Below are positions 29,101-36,752 of a stretch of 64,000 bases of DNA, one piece after another. Origin of the DNA: Salvator merianae (Eukaryota > Chordata > Lepidosauria > Squamata > Teiidae); NCBI GenBank assembly GCA_003586115.2, contig QVOM02000116.1, positions 28,125,062 to 28,189,061 on the forward strand, given 5' to 3'. The notes below the pieces were generated by a model that was not told where the DNA came from, did no database searches, and saw nothing but the letters and a program-made list of their open reading frames with translations. Each line of letters opens with the position of its first letter. The stretch's first letter is position 1. The translations under genes and the position numbers were made by a program.

Positions 29101-32100
29101 ATGATTATGTTGATTTAGGGTGCAGTTCCATGTAGGTGGGTTAGATGCATATTTTTTAAAAAAGGGAGATCCTGTCTCAGTGTTTTTTTTCCTGTCCTCA
29201 TTTTTAAGCAAAACATATACTAAATGTAGGCAACTGCTGTTTACATTGTAGCCAACATGTTGTTGCAAAATCAGGCTTTTCGTGGGTGCTGGCTGCAAGT
29301 ATTTGTTGACTGACGGTTCTAGGGCAAGCTTGCAAAAACAAGCTTGCAAGGCCAAGCTTGCAAAAACAAAAAAACCCTCATACTCAGACCCATGGGCAAC
29401 CCAAAGAAAAATACGAGTGGAAAAAATCCTTGCAGCAGAATTGCCCAAGGATGGAGGGGAGCCTCCAGCACCAGGGGCAAAATTCTTTACTCAACATGGC
29501 TCACTTAGCCCCTGCACTAGCTCAGCTGCAATTCTAGCTCATCCACCCACCTCCTCTTTTCTAAGGACAAAAGCAGACCAAGCTAGCATGGATGCCAATA
29601 TTCATGCCCCTGAATTGACTGCAGAAGACAAGGAAGGATTTGTAGGTCACAATTCACACACCCTGTTCAATGAGGGTCACTAGAAAAATACGTGCCTCAA
29701 ACTACTCTTTTGGCTGCACACATTATACTCCCTAAAACCTAGGACAGTTGTGAGTTTCATGTGAAAGTGTGTGGACACTATCCTGAAATCCATATCCTTA
29801 TCCCTTCAAGTTTTACAGTGTGTAGAAAAACACTTAATTAATGAATTATATTAGGCGTTTCTGAGATAACAATACCCATCCTATGAAATAAAAGAACAGA
29901 GAAAGATTATATATTAAGAATAACATGTTTGAGAAACTAAGAGTAAATGTGACAGGCCACTATGTGCCACTTACAGAACAAAGCCAAATTATTCCAGAAC
30001 ATCAGTTATTTACAGAAATCTTGGATAATGACAATCTCCTTTACAGGCCTTTCAAAAGCAACAGCTGAAGCAGCTACTCATCAGCAACAAAAGACAACAA
30101 AAGAGCACACAAGCCCAGGGAGAACAAATCCAGATGCCAAGACTATTTAGTTTAGGTAATTAAAGGAGTTAATATCATCAGTGGGTTATCCCCCTGCTCA
30201 GCTTCCGTGTCACATATATTAAATTCTCACTCCAGCATTGTACAAACTGCAAAAGAACAAACATACATCTAATACCAAAACCACCGTACTAATGCCTACT
30301 GCCCAATGAACAAAGGATCTTTTGAATTGTGTTTTAGCAGTAAGTTCAATCATATAACTTCTGAAAAGAACAGAGCCATTGTTTTTATCTGATGACAGAC
30401 GTTAATCAATTTTGCTAGGATGCTGTTCAACCTAACTTACTTTTGCCATGAATGATCGCTGTGTTTATTATGCATGCACTTAAACGTGAGCATAACTGCT
30501 GTAGGCTGTGTGCAGTTTTGCTTTATTTCCATCTGAACTCATTGCTTACATTTTTCTCTTTACACTGATTTGTTTATACACTTGTCAGCTGAGAAGACTT
30601 CTTGAATTTAATAAAGAAGATTTCAGTCCGTGGAAACACAGGCTACAGTCCAACACAATTCTTAAAAATTATGCAACTAGGAGCTTTATAAAAACATTAT
30701 TTTGATGTGAGAACATTTTCTACTATGTACTGTTCTTAACAAATTACTTGCCACCAGGCACAGCCTCAAGCGATGCCCACATGCATATGCAGGACTAGGA
30801 ATCTCAGTTTTCATATAAGAAAATACAAGATACTTTTACATTGATTCTCCCACTTTTACTCTGAACAAAAAGGACTCCAAAGTTCCTGTTTCTTGAGCTT
30901 TTGTATGCAAATTCACCATATGATTCTTTTAATATCTTGTAAGGGCAAGGAACAGAACAATGGCTAGAACTCAGCAGCTAACTTTTTTGAGGCCTGGGAG
31001 CTGCATTCATTCTCCACTAACTCTCCTGGGCATGTCTGCTGAGAGGATATGAGTGTGGGTGTGACCTTGGGAGTTTTCACACTTACCACGTTAGAACAGG
31101 ATAATTATCCTGTTCTAACATGGTATTGACCACGCGGAAGAGACACCATCTGCACTGTATGGCCCTAGTCCGCACTATGTGCAGGAGACCAGCATTCATG
31201 GTCTTCTCCTCGATCCTTACCACGAGAGGCTAGGAAACATCTAGCCGCTATTACTTCCTAAAGCTGTCAAGCTGTAGGATTTCCACACCACACTCCCACA
31301 CACATTTGCTGTTTGTTTTGTACAGCTCTAATTAGTTCACACAGACCTCAGGGCAAGAATTTTATCAACAGCATCCATAAACCTGCTACAACCTCCTGTG
31401 TTTTTATTTTTGAAAAAAGTGTAGGGAAGAGGAACCAACCTCTTCTTTTCAAAGAACGGGTTACAAAGAAGAGGTAAATTACAGGGCATGTGGCGTCAGT
31501 GATGTGAAAGAGACCTACTGGACTAGAAGGGACCTGGATTAAGTGCTTTAATGCCTCTATTCCAACCCAGGTTGATTTAGGTGGCAGCAGGCGCGGCTGG
31601 CCCATTGTGATCATTGGTGTGGCGACCACTCACCAAGTCCTCCCACCCTAGGAATTTAAAATTAGTTCCACTGAAAACAGTAATATTTATTCCAAGCAAT
31701 ACGAATTCTGTTTGGTGAAGTGCACTCTTGCAACTGGTCTAGACTGCAAAAAAAAGCTATTTTTGGGTTCTCCGACAAGTAATCCAATAATTTTAAGCAT
31801 TTAGACTCATGTGATCTCTTAGCTCCTCTTCCTTCTTCATGTTAAAAAAGGCTGTGGGAGATGGAGCTGAAATGGCTGCAGCAAAAACCCAGGGCAGAAT
31901 TCTTCAGAATGCAGCGAGTGTGGCTGAGGGAGTGTTGTTTGCAGGGAGCGGGGTAAACGAGGTCAGGGCCTGGAAAAGGAAAGAGTTAACTTGCTCTGAA
32001 AAAGTTAAAATGTAAAGCTTAAAAAGGAGGCTTTAAAGCCTTGTATTTGCGAGGTTTATTTTTCCAATCCAAAAAAACCCTCCCTGCAGCCTCCAAAACA

Positions 32101-35100
32101 ATCTGAAACGACCCCTTTGGGCTATAAATCAGCCAGGTAGGGGGGGATCCTACTTTTTTCCCCCCTTCCTGAGTGGTGTTTTAAGGAAGGAGGTGTGACA
32201 AAGCTCTGTCTTTCTCACTCCCCTTCCTGCAGCTTCACTTCTCCTCCCTCAGCCTTTCTTAGTCTTTAAGTTGCTGCCGCTACCACTCTGTGCAAACCTA
32301 CAAACTTTCTTTTTTCACAAATCGAGATCCTCAGTTTTTGTGGGTTCCCCTCCCTCCTTTGCCTCTCTGGTGTTCCCCCAACACCAGCTTTGTACAGGAG
32401 ACTGACAGAGCGCTTCTCCTCCTTGCTAATCTTTTAGCCCAGCAGCGCAGCTTGCTAAAGAGAGAGAACAGAATTTCCTTTCTGCAAGCTGCTCTGCTGG
32501 GCTAAAGCTAGGAGCAGCAGCGTTGTGTTTGCATACAGCTCCTGCAAGGAGGGGAGAGCAAGAGCGAGTGGGGCTCGCACTAGGCTCCTGCTGCTGTTTG
32601 CAAAGAGAAGGGAAGAAATGGAGACACTGTTGCAGCAGCAGGGGGGAAAAGGTAGAAAAAAAATTCCAGCTGGCTGATTCAGATTGTTTTGGAGGCTGCA
32701 CAGAGGTGTTTTTGGACTGGAAAAATAAACCTCGCAAATAAAAGGCTTTAAAGTCTCCTCCTTTTTCAGAGCAAGTTAACTCTTTTCTACCACTTTCAGG
32801 TTTTCTTCACAGAACTAAATATCTCTAAATAAAATATTTTAGCAGAGATTTTGCTTGGGTTAATACAGGATATTTCTTGAACTAATCACCGCTAGTAATC
32901 AGGGAGAGGTGGATACGGAAGGATGCTCCAATCTCCCAAGACTGATTTTATGATGGTTTTTCAAAGTGTGTAATTTTAGGATGGAATTCTACTCCGCCCA
33001 TGGTTACACAAAAGTCATGGGGATAAAACCCTGCACATTTTAAGGGATGACTCTCTCATATTTTTATTCTTTCCCTATACAAATATAAATTTGTGTTTAA
33101 AATGTTATGCCTTTCTATCTGATTTCAGATTCCAGAGCAGTGTGCATTAGTAGTAAGCATAAAATTAAAAGATTAAAATAATAAAGCATACTATAGAACA
33201 GAATTAAAAAACCATAAGCAGAAGGTATGTGAGTGCACAGATAAATGTAAAGTATGCCTCTCTATATTCTTCTCTCCACCCATAAAGCAAGAGCAGGTAG
33301 TGTTGAGTAGAGGGTGGTGAGCCTTGGCTATATGTGGTGCCATCTCTGCTTTGCCTTTATGAAAAACCTGGTGAACTTCAAGAGGCTTGCTTATGTTCTC
33401 CTTCCTATGCTCATGTCAGACCTGACAATACCCAGCGGCATGGCCAACTCAGACACCATGTATATGTTACTTTTGGCAGAGCTCTGGTTACCCAGGGGTA
33501 GGGTGAGCACATGCCAGCACACCAGACATGTTGGCCTCCCATTCCAGGGTAACCTAATCAACACAGTGGGTAGAACCACTTTGACAAAACCATTTTGATA
33601 GAACCCAGGGAGTGTAATTAACCTGAGAACAATCATTTGCTGGTCACCCCAACACAATGCCAAAAGAAAACCCAAAAGATCAGGTCACACATCCATTTTT
33701 TGTTCCCTTGCTTAGTGTGTCCAGTGAGGGAACACTGCTTTTGCAGACAGAGTTTGCCTGCAGAAAAGTTCTGGGCTGGCATGGAAGGCTCAAATGTTTG
33801 TCCAAGAGTTTTTTGCCCCCAAACTGACTCACACAGTGCCGACCCACATCCAGCTTCATGGGGGGATACATATAGATGCAGCCTCAGATCATCCTCAGTT
33901 TCACTGTAGATAATCAAGGACAATTACTGTAGGACCCTCTTAGTGTGGCTAGACAATCTACAATGTGTCCAGGACAGCTTGTCTGAGGAAAGCAACGGGC
34001 CTTTCTGCACTTTGGCCTATTCCAGATTATATCTCAGAATAGAAACCTGCCATCTGCACGCTAGTACAGACTATGGTAGGCCCTGGGCAAAAGCTTTTAT
34101 AGTTTGCACTAGCATGTGGATGGCAGGTCCCTATTCCGGGATATAATCCGCAATAAGGCCAAGTGCAGAAAGGGCCAACATCTCATGACATTGGCTTCCT
34201 CTAGATTACAACACATAATCCCAAGGAACCTCAGAGACTGCCAACAGCCAGACATCTGCGTTTTCCACCATTACAGTTTTTCCTTGTGCTCCCTTTTAAT
34301 TATCTCCACCTTTGGGGTTCTGCTTCAGCAAACTCTTATTTCTAATGTACATCTTTAATATTGTCATAAGAACATAAGAGGAGCCTTGCTGGATCAGGCC
34401 ACAGCCCTTCTAGTCCAGCAACCTGTCTCACCCAGTGGCCCATCAATTGCTCCTGGGCATTCTCAAGCAGAATAAAAGGCAAAACCTTCACCTGCTCTTG
34501 ACTCCTTGCAAATGGGTTTTATAAGCATCCTGCCTGTCTTTCCAACCTGGAGGCGGTACCTAGGCATCCATTCTAGTAGCCATTGTAGTCAAGTTCACCA
34601 TTCACAGACCCAGATTCAAGAACATGGAGACTTGGCACTTTAGCTTGTCAGCACTTAATGGATAAAAAAAAATCATGCAGAAAATAGCACTCATTCCCTC
34701 AACACTTTCCTACTTATGGCTTGGGCAGCCCATATGTTGAATCCTCATTTTCTCCAAGTGCCCTTGAGATAACACCAGTTCCAGTTATTTCCCAATGGAT
34801 GCAGCAAATCTCTACAGCAAAGGAAAAGCAGGGTGAGAGAAATAAGCAAGTAAGCATGGCCTGGTATCACAGAGCTTCAAAGATGGCAGTGCAGTGGCTG
34901 CTGCTCCTAGCTTTTAGCCCAGCAGAACAGCTTGCTGAAGGGAAATTCACTTTTCTTTACCTTCAGCAAGCTGCTCTGCTGGGCTAAAAGATTACTAAGG
35001 AGGAGAAGCGCTTTTTCAGTCTCCTGTACAAAGGGAGGGCACCAGAGAGGCAAAGAAGAGAGGGGAGAACCCACAAAAACTGAGGATCTCAATTTGTGGA

Positions 35101-36747
35101 AAAAAAAAAGTTTGTAGGTTTACATGGAGAGGAGAGACCTCCAGCATGCTATGGTGATGGTGGCAGCAACTTAAAGACTGAGAAAGTCTGAGGGAGGAAA
35201 AAGAAGTGAAGCTGCAGGGGAGGGGAATGAGAGCAAGAGCAGGGCTCTGCACCAGGCACCTGCTGCTGCCTGCGAAGAGAGGGGGGAGAAGAAACACACA
35301 GAGGGAAGGAGGGAGAGAGAAGGAGGCAGGTAGTGGTACCTCAGTCTGAAGCACTCCTTGGGCTTCCTTCAGGTATGCTGCTGCCTACTTTCATGACCTC
35401 TTTGAGGCAGGAGACTGTCCCGGAAGCAATTGGTGGACCACTGCGTGAAACAGGATGCTGGACTAAATAGGCCGTGGCCTGATCCAGCAGGCTATGCTTA
35501 TGTTCTTATATGTTCTTTTAGTGCTGTCTGCTGTGTGGGAAGTGTAGCAGAAACTACCCTAACTTGAACCTTTTCACTGTTTGCACGTCTTGTTCTATCA
35601 GTAGAGCATGTTTCTGTTGCTGTTAAATGGGGCTGAATAATAAGGGTTGAGGACAATCCAGTTGCTAAAGTGATATAACCTTCAGATTCACAGTTCTCTA
35701 TGTGGTTGTTAATTCAGTGTACTGAACTGTGCAAAGGAATGTGCACCCACACACAATAGAATATAAGTAGAAGAGCTGCTTCCTGTGTCTGTCTGCTTGA
35801 CCCCTGGCTCCGCCTCCTTGACCTGGCTCTACCCCTTGACCTCCACTGGTTCCGCCTCCTTGACCACATCACCTGTGAACACGCATCCTTGAAGCTCACC
35901 AGCTGCCACTGGTTGGCAGCATCATGTATGCTTTCAGTAGAAGGCTATGATTACTAGGATTCATTCACGTTAAACTCATTTTCTTCTATTATAGGACAAA
36001 CATGGCAACATGCCCCTAAGGGTTGCTGAAAAAAGTCGCAGGATGTTTTTATGTCATTCACAAAACGTTTTGTAAAATCCTAATCCCGCAAAAACTGTCA
36101 TACTGGGAACCGTATGGGAAAACTTGAGTAAACGTGAACAGGGACAGGGGCAGCAGAAGCACTGAATGCCTAGCTCCCTGGTCTGGCCAGCAGCAGAGGG
36201 CTTTGCAGCTCTCCTTCGGGACACGCAAAATGGCAAGGCGGCGAAGCCACCGTGGCTACCAAGCGCAGGTGCCACCGCGTCCTCAATTCGAACCGAGCAC
36301 TGCGAAGAAAGACAGAGCCCGAGCAAGACAACCTCCGCAACGCAGACGCCCAGGGAAGCCCCTCACACGCCCCTTTCGGTGCAGGAGAACCAGCGCCAAC
36401 AGCACTGATTCCATGGGGAGTTGCGAGTCTCAAGGGCACCAAAGGAACGACCACCGTTCTCAGCTCCGGCCGCCGTGCCTTTCCAGGGTGCGGGTCCCTC
36501 CTCCCTCCCTCCAGCTCTGCTCTTCACGCCGCCACCTTTCTGTTCCGTCGCCGCCCCCGCCCCCAACCACATAATCATCACCATTACCACCCCGCAGCAG
36601 CAGCCCTTCCGTACCTTGGTAGTGACGCGAGAGTGCATGGCAGGCAGCAAGCAGCAGCACAGCACCCAACGCGAGTGCCTTGGCGCTCTTCACGCTGAAA
36701 TAGTGGTTGATTTCCCGCTTGCCCAAGGTGTAGGCCAGGGCCGCCAT
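1..36747 (-). CDS. CASD1: CASD1, sialic acid O-acetyltransferase (gene body, first 12 coding exons, 3' part outside window)
   Basis: Twelve exons with GT-AG borders join in frame into 545 codons, running from the start codon at 36747 to the donor at 2108. The product is a Golgi multipass protein that, in the known family, moves acetyl from acetyl-CoA onto CMP-sialic acid to give 9-O-acetylated sialic acids. Order of parts: N-terminal membrane anchor (about residues 22-40), lumenal SGNH/GDSL-type catalytic domain (about 60-290), a membrane segment at about 313-333, a basic/acidic loop, then the Cas1p-type multi-helix region from about 368. The catalytic triad falls at Ser94 (GDSR), Asp270 and His273 (DGIH), the same numbers as reported for the human enzyme. 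Human CASD1 is about 797 residues, so roughly 250 residues lie beyond the left edge. Intron 1 is 17.2 kb. Identity is secure; the transcription start was not determined. Confidence 0.97.
2108..2264 (-). CDS. CASD1: CASD1 exon 12 (last exon in window)
   Basis: 157 bases, acceptor CCAATAG, donor GTAAGT. Reads [20 protein letters not shown] and on to [11 protein letters not shown], ending in phase 1. The next human residues (NCFWHFG...) are not found in bases 1-2107, so exon 13 lies outside the window. Confidence 0.96.
2888..4057. mobile_element. Non-autonomous hAT-type DNA transposon, 1154 bp, with 8-bp target duplication
   Basis: The element lies at 2896-4049. It begins TAGAGATATGCAAGCCA and ends, as reverse complement, TAGGGATGTGCCAAACCA, which are hAT-style terminal inverted repeats. 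It is flanked by an exact 8-bp direct repeat CTTTCAAC (2888-2895 and 4050-4057), the duplication length of hAT transposases. The interior has no transposase frame and includes a pyrimidine-rich stretch (3530-3840) with repeated CATCCC/CCCTTC motifs. It sits in CASD1 intron 11. Confidence 0.85.
4058..6706. other. Rest of CASD1 intron 11, no gene
   Basis: AT-rich sequence to about 5640. It then holds a GC-richer block (see 5650) and a tail at 6240-6298 ending in ATAAATAAACATTG plus GTT repeats, which looks like the 3' end of a retroelement. Confidence 0.5.
5650..6155. mobile_element. Inverted-repeat element of the 0.4-0.5 kb family (copy 1)
   Basis: GC-rich insert in AT-rich intron. It ends in TGTGGACACAGCCTA, the reverse complement of the TAGGCTGTNTCCACA type end seen in other copies. 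It contains the family's internal mini-palindrome (GGGAATGATATTCCTGGCC at about 5790). The left end is eroded. Confidence 0.45.
6707..6826 (-). CDS. CASD1: CASD1 exon 11
   Basis: 120 bases, 40 codons, reading [20 protein letters not shown] and [20 protein letters not shown]. Acceptor TTGATAG, donor GTAAGA. It differs from the human sequence as I recall it by only one residue (His for Tyr before RVCQ). Confidence 0.97.
6827..7949. other. CASD1 intron 10, nothing recognised
   Basis: Ordinary AT-rich intron sequence; short open stretches show no family similarity. Confidence 0.5.
7950..8039 (-). CDS. CASD1: CASD1 exon 10
   Basis: 90 bases, 30 codons, reading [20 protein letters not shown] then [10 protein letters not shown]. 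Acceptor TATATAG, donor GTAAGT, phase 0. The DEWKGWMQ segment is a hallmark of the Cas1p membrane domain. Confidence 0.96.
8170..8262 (+). repeat. LINE 3'-tail-like fragment in CASD1 intron 9
   Basis: Contains TTGTACCCCACCTTGGGACC and then GGTGGAATATAAATAA. This is the style of the 3' end of reptile non-LTR retrotransposons, running into an A-rich tail. No coding part is attached. Confidence 0.5.
8808..9233 (-). CDS. CASD1: CASD1 exon 9, end of lumenal domain and first Cas1p membrane helices
   Basis: 426 bases, 142 codons, acceptor GGACAG, donor GTAAGT, phase 0. It starts [19 protein letters not shown] and continues with the CC-containing linker. A helix follows at about residues 313-333 (IQKLAFCFF...), then a charged loop with [15 protein letters not shown]. 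Two more hydrophobic stretches end in [19 protein letters not shown]. Very close to human throughout. Confidence 0.97.
9234..10683. other. CASD1 intron 8, no gene
   Basis: Has a GC-richer block at about 9430-9960 with an exact short tandem duplication (GAGGCCAAGCCCT, about 9449-9475). A second block at 10080-10380 carries ATGCTAGTGCTGCATAG-like motifs shared with other inverted-repeat elements here. Neither could be classed. Confidence 0.4.
10684..10898 (-). CDS. CASD1: CASD1 exon 8, carries catalytic Asp and His
   Basis: 215 bases beginning [19 protein letters not shown] and ending in [14 protein letters not shown] before donor GTGAGT. Counting from the start codon, the DGIH motif places Asp270 and His273, completing the triad with Ser94. 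This is block V of the SGNH fold. Acceptor AATTCAG. Confidence 0.97.
10899..12089. other. CASD1 introns 7 and 6, nothing recognised
   Basis: Two short AT-rich introns flank exon 7. No repeat ends or open frames of interest were seen. Confidence 0.5.
11538..11661 (-). CDS. CASD1: CASD1 exon 7
   Basis: 124 bases reading [20 protein letters not shown] and [21 protein letters not shown]. Acceptor TTCTAG, donor GTAAAA, leaves in phase 1. Contains an N-glycosylation sequon (NIT), consistent with a lumenal position. Confidence 0.96.
12090..12134 (-). CDS. CASD1: CASD1 exon 6
   Basis: 45-base micro-exon reading [15 protein letters not shown], acceptor TTATAG, donor GTAAGC, phase 0. The IVAGAA segment is a core strand of the SGNH domain. 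The last codon is Val where I recall Thr in human. Confidence 0.93.
12846..13150. repeat. Interspersed repeat starting with TTTATTTATTT, CASD1 intron 5
   Basis: Begins with TTTATTTATTTAAAACATTT, then CATACCGCTTCTCATT, then A-rich sequence with AAAACATTAAAA units, then GGAGGGAGGATGTTCCACAG. The same order of parts recurs at 25612-26060 and 51585-51860, so these are copies of one family (retroelement type, class not settled). Confidence 0.55.
13417..13900. mobile_element. Inverted-repeat element of the 0.4-0.5 kb family (copy 2)
   Basis: Starts GGGCCTTTCCATTCTTACC and shares interior blocks with the copy at 19853: GACCCATTTTGATAGTGCAC and the AAATTTTATTCCTAGAC mini-palindrome. The right end was not found with confidence. 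Confidence 0.5.
14014..14076 (-). CDS. CASD1: CASD1 exon 5
   Basis: 63 bases, 21 codons, reading [14 protein letters not shown] then LIKSWTE. Acceptor CACTCAG, donor GTGAGT, phase 0. The human counterpart reads [14 protein letters not shown], so the exon is nearly unchanged. Confidence 0.95.
14077..16647. other. CASD1 introns 4 and 3, no gene
   Basis: AT-rich. A CT run and poly-T occur at about 14896-14926. A spurious exon-like stretch at 15446-15530 has splice-like ends but breaks the reading frame, so it is not called. Confidence 0.5.
15842..15886 (-). CDS. CASD1: CASD1 exon 4
   Basis: 45-base micro-exon, 15 codons, reading [15 protein letters not shown]. Acceptor TTATAG, donor GTAAGT, phase 0 on both sides. 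Human has HENIPFEDK at this place. Confidence 0.93.
16648..16768 (-). CDS. CASD1: CASD1 exon 3, carries catalytic serine
   Basis: 121 bases between acceptor TTATAG and donor GTAAGT. Encodes [20 protein letters not shown] and [21 protein letters not shown]. The GDSR motif puts the nucleophile at Ser94, as in human. This is block I of the SGNH hydrolase fold. Confidence 0.97.
18709..19218. mobile_element. Inverted-repeat element of the 0.4-0.5 kb family (copy 3)
   Basis: The left end reads TAGGGCCTTTTCCACACAGG. The right end as reverse complement reads TAGGCTGTTTTCACACAG. A mini-palindrome motif (AGAAATGTTCATTTCTGG) lies in the interior at about 19050. It includes a CCCCCA tandem run (19003-19027). 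No coding capacity. Confidence 0.6.
19003..19027. repeat. CCCCCA tandem repeat
   Basis: Four units of CCCCCA-type repeat inside the element at 18709-19218. Confidence 0.85.
19317..19413 (-). CDS. CASD1: CASD1 exon 2
   Basis: 97 bases, acceptor TTTTTAG and donor GTGAGA. Reads [20 protein letters not shown] followed by [11 protein letters not shown], matching the start of the lumenal domain with its conserved cysteines. Enters in phase 1 and leaves in phase 2, which fits exons 1 and 3. Confidence 0.95.
19853..20284. mobile_element. Inverted-repeat element of the 0.4-0.5 kb family (copy 4, best preserved interior)
   Basis: The left end is CTAAGGCCCTTTCCAACAGG. The right end as reverse complement reads AGCCTTACCCATTTCCACAC. 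Interior blocks GACCCATTTCAGTGGCGCAA and the hairpin CCAGGAATTTTCATTCCTAG recur in the other copies. No open frame of note. It is a non-autonomous DNA element by structure; superfamily not settled (3-bp duplications in related MITEs hint at PIF/Harbinger). Confidence 0.6.
22496..22861 (-). pseudogene. Gag-like open frame relic, possibly DIRS-type retroelement
   Basis: An unbroken 121-codon frame encodes helix-forming sequence such as [20 protein letters not shown] and [17 protein letters not shown]. The pattern (LD..LK.....Y.A..T..A..NLCL.A....) reminds me of the capsid-like domain of DIRS retroelement Gag and the related LAP2-alpha C-terminus. More interrupted minus-strand frames lie at 23098-23445 and 23463-23723, in the order expected upstream of it. 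No reverse transcriptase or tyrosine recombinase motif was recognised nearby. The assignment is tentative. Confidence 0.3.
24170..24440. repeat. Unclassified interspersed repeat fragment
   Basis: Contains GTTAGGTGCTACCAAGTCGG and nearby TTTCATGGACACACCC, a block I associate with dispersed reptile repeats. The ends are not visible. Confidence 0.35.
25240..25455. repeat. SINE-like fragment
   Basis: Has the order ACTTGCCACTGCTTTC, then TTCCTAGACC, then CTATGCAAGTACTTATGAGC and CCTAGCTTAGC. This resembles a common reptile retroposon that ends near CCAAGTACTAACCAGG...GCTTAGC. Diverged; no tRNA-like head recognised. Confidence 0.4.
25612..26060. repeat. Interspersed repeat starting with TTTATTTATTT (second copy)
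   Basis: Starts with T/ATTT runs, then TATCCCATTCTGTACCTGAAG and GGCAGGTTACAGCAG. An A-rich part, GGAGGGAAGCCAGTCCATAG and CACCACCGAGAAGGCCC follow. Same architecture as at 51585 and 12846. Confidence 0.55.
26196..26207. repeat. Poly-G run
   Basis: Ten to twelve G in a row in an otherwise ordinary intron; it could be an assembly or sequencing weak spot. Confidence 0.8.
28118..28625 (+). mobile_element. L2/CR1-group LINE 3' end, sense
   Basis: Reads TATAAAATCACGCATTGTGT, later CTTTTAGAAAAGGCTGGACA, and ends ATGCTGGACTAGATGGGCTG then CTGATCCAGCAAGGCT. This is the well-known tail of a reptile LINE family. Antisense or partial copies occur at 34366, 35395, 39985 and 46508. No intact reverse transcriptase is attached. 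Confidence 0.75.
31976..32788. mobile_element. Long foldback (inverted-repeat) element, about 0.8 kb
   Basis: The outer arms are inverted copies. Left has AGAGTTAACTTGCTCTGAAA, then TTGCGAGGTTTATTTTTCCA and GCAGCCTCCAAAACAATCTGA. Right has the reverse complements (32681-32786), with a small insertion in the left arm, so the arms match over about 130-170 bases. A second inverted repeat sits at the centre: TAGCCCAGCAGCGCAGCTTGC against GCAAGCTGCTCTGCTGGGCTA. The interior between them is not palindromic and has no transposase. Class unknown. A related copy lies at 34885-35345. Confidence 0.65.
33994..34179. mobile_element. Harbinger-like MITE, 180 bp
   Basis: The element lies at 33997-34176. 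It has inverted ends of about 45 bases: GGGCCTTTCTGCACTTTGGC on the left and, as reverse complement, GGCCCTTTCTGCACTTGGCC on the right. Both continue to a GATTATATC.C.GAATAG block. Flanked by a 3-bp direct repeat AAC. A 64-bp relative with TTA duplication lies at 58181. Confidence 0.7.
34366..34595 (-). mobile_element. L2/CR1-group LINE 3' end, antisense
   Basis: Plus strand reads AGCCTTGCTGGATCAGGCCA, then CTAGTCCAGCAACCTGTCTC, the reverse of the tail at 28118. It continues with GGCAAAACCTTCACCTGCTC. Confidence 0.75.
34885..35345. mobile_element. Second, rearranged copy of the foldback element
   Basis: The stretch from CTGCTGCTCCTAGCTTTTAG matches, in reverse complement, the block at about 32200-32520 of the first copy. 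Shared pieces include AAGCGCT, AGTCTCCTGTACAAAG and CACCAGAGAGGCAAAG. Others are CCCACAAAAACTGAGGATCT and GGCAGCAACTTAAAGACT. Its right end (GAGAGCAAGAGC to CTGCTGCTG) matches the plus-strand right half of copy one. The copy is therefore a rearranged product and lacks the outer arms. Confidence 0.6.
34911..34990. repeat. Near-perfect 30-bp hairpin inside the foldback copy
   Basis: Left stem TTTTAGCCCAGCAGAACAGC plus TTGCTGAAGG (34912-34941) pairs with 34961-34990 with one mismatch, leaving a loop of about 19 bases. This size and shape is like a short precursor hairpin of small RNAs made from inverted-repeat elements. Expression is not shown. Confidence 0.7.
35395..35518 (+). mobile_element. 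L2/CR1-group LINE tail fragment
   Basis: Reads GGAAGCAATTGGTGGACCAC, then GGATGCTGGACTAAATAGGC and CTGATCCAGCAGGCTATG, the last part of the family tail. Confidence 0.75.
36615..36747 (-). CDS. CASD1: CASD1 exon 1 (coding part)
   Basis: Encodes [17 protein letters not shown] followed by a hydrophobic anchor rich in Ala/Leu, 44 codons plus one base. The start is chosen because the human protein begins at the same residue. It has a good initiation context (A at -3, G at +4). The donor is CAAG|GTACGG at 36614. The frame is also open for 165 codons upstream to an ATG at 37242, but that upstream peptide is low-complexity and not part of the known protein. Confidence 0.95.
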
Positions 36748-36752
36748 CTTGG
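36740..36752 (-). promoter_or_regulatory. YY1-type site overlapping the CASD1 start codon
   Basis: The minus strand reads CCAAGATGGCGGCC across the initiator ATG. This matches the AAGATGGCGGC consensus of YY1, which often sits just downstream of transcription starts and encodes Met-Ala-Ala. It suggests that transcription starts not far upstream. Binding is inferred from the motif only. Confidence 0.6.

Larger units (their letters stand above)
19414..36614. other. CASD1 intron 1 (17.2 kb), filled with repeats
   Basis: Longest intron in the window. It holds, from left: an inverted-repeat element (19853), a gag-like relic (22496), SINE-like fragments (24170, 25240), a TTTATTT-type repeat (25612), an L2-like LINE tail (28118) and a large foldback element (31976). 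Further right are a Harbinger-like MITE (33997), an antisense LINE tail (34366), a second foldback copy (34885) and another LINE tail (35395). Stretches without labels showed nothing. Confidence 0.7.

Noticed and set aside
29282..29683. Plus-strand frame of 133 codons in CASD1 intron 1
   Set aside because: No recognisable domain. It starts in a block of repeated CAAGCTTGCAA motifs, and the composition looks like repeat-derived DNA.
36134..36698. Long plus-strand open frames (146 and 148 codons) in the CpG island
   Set aside because: They overlap CASD1 exon 1 and promoter antisense, are Arg/Pro/Ser-rich and lack any family resemblance. GC-rich DNA gives such frames by default.
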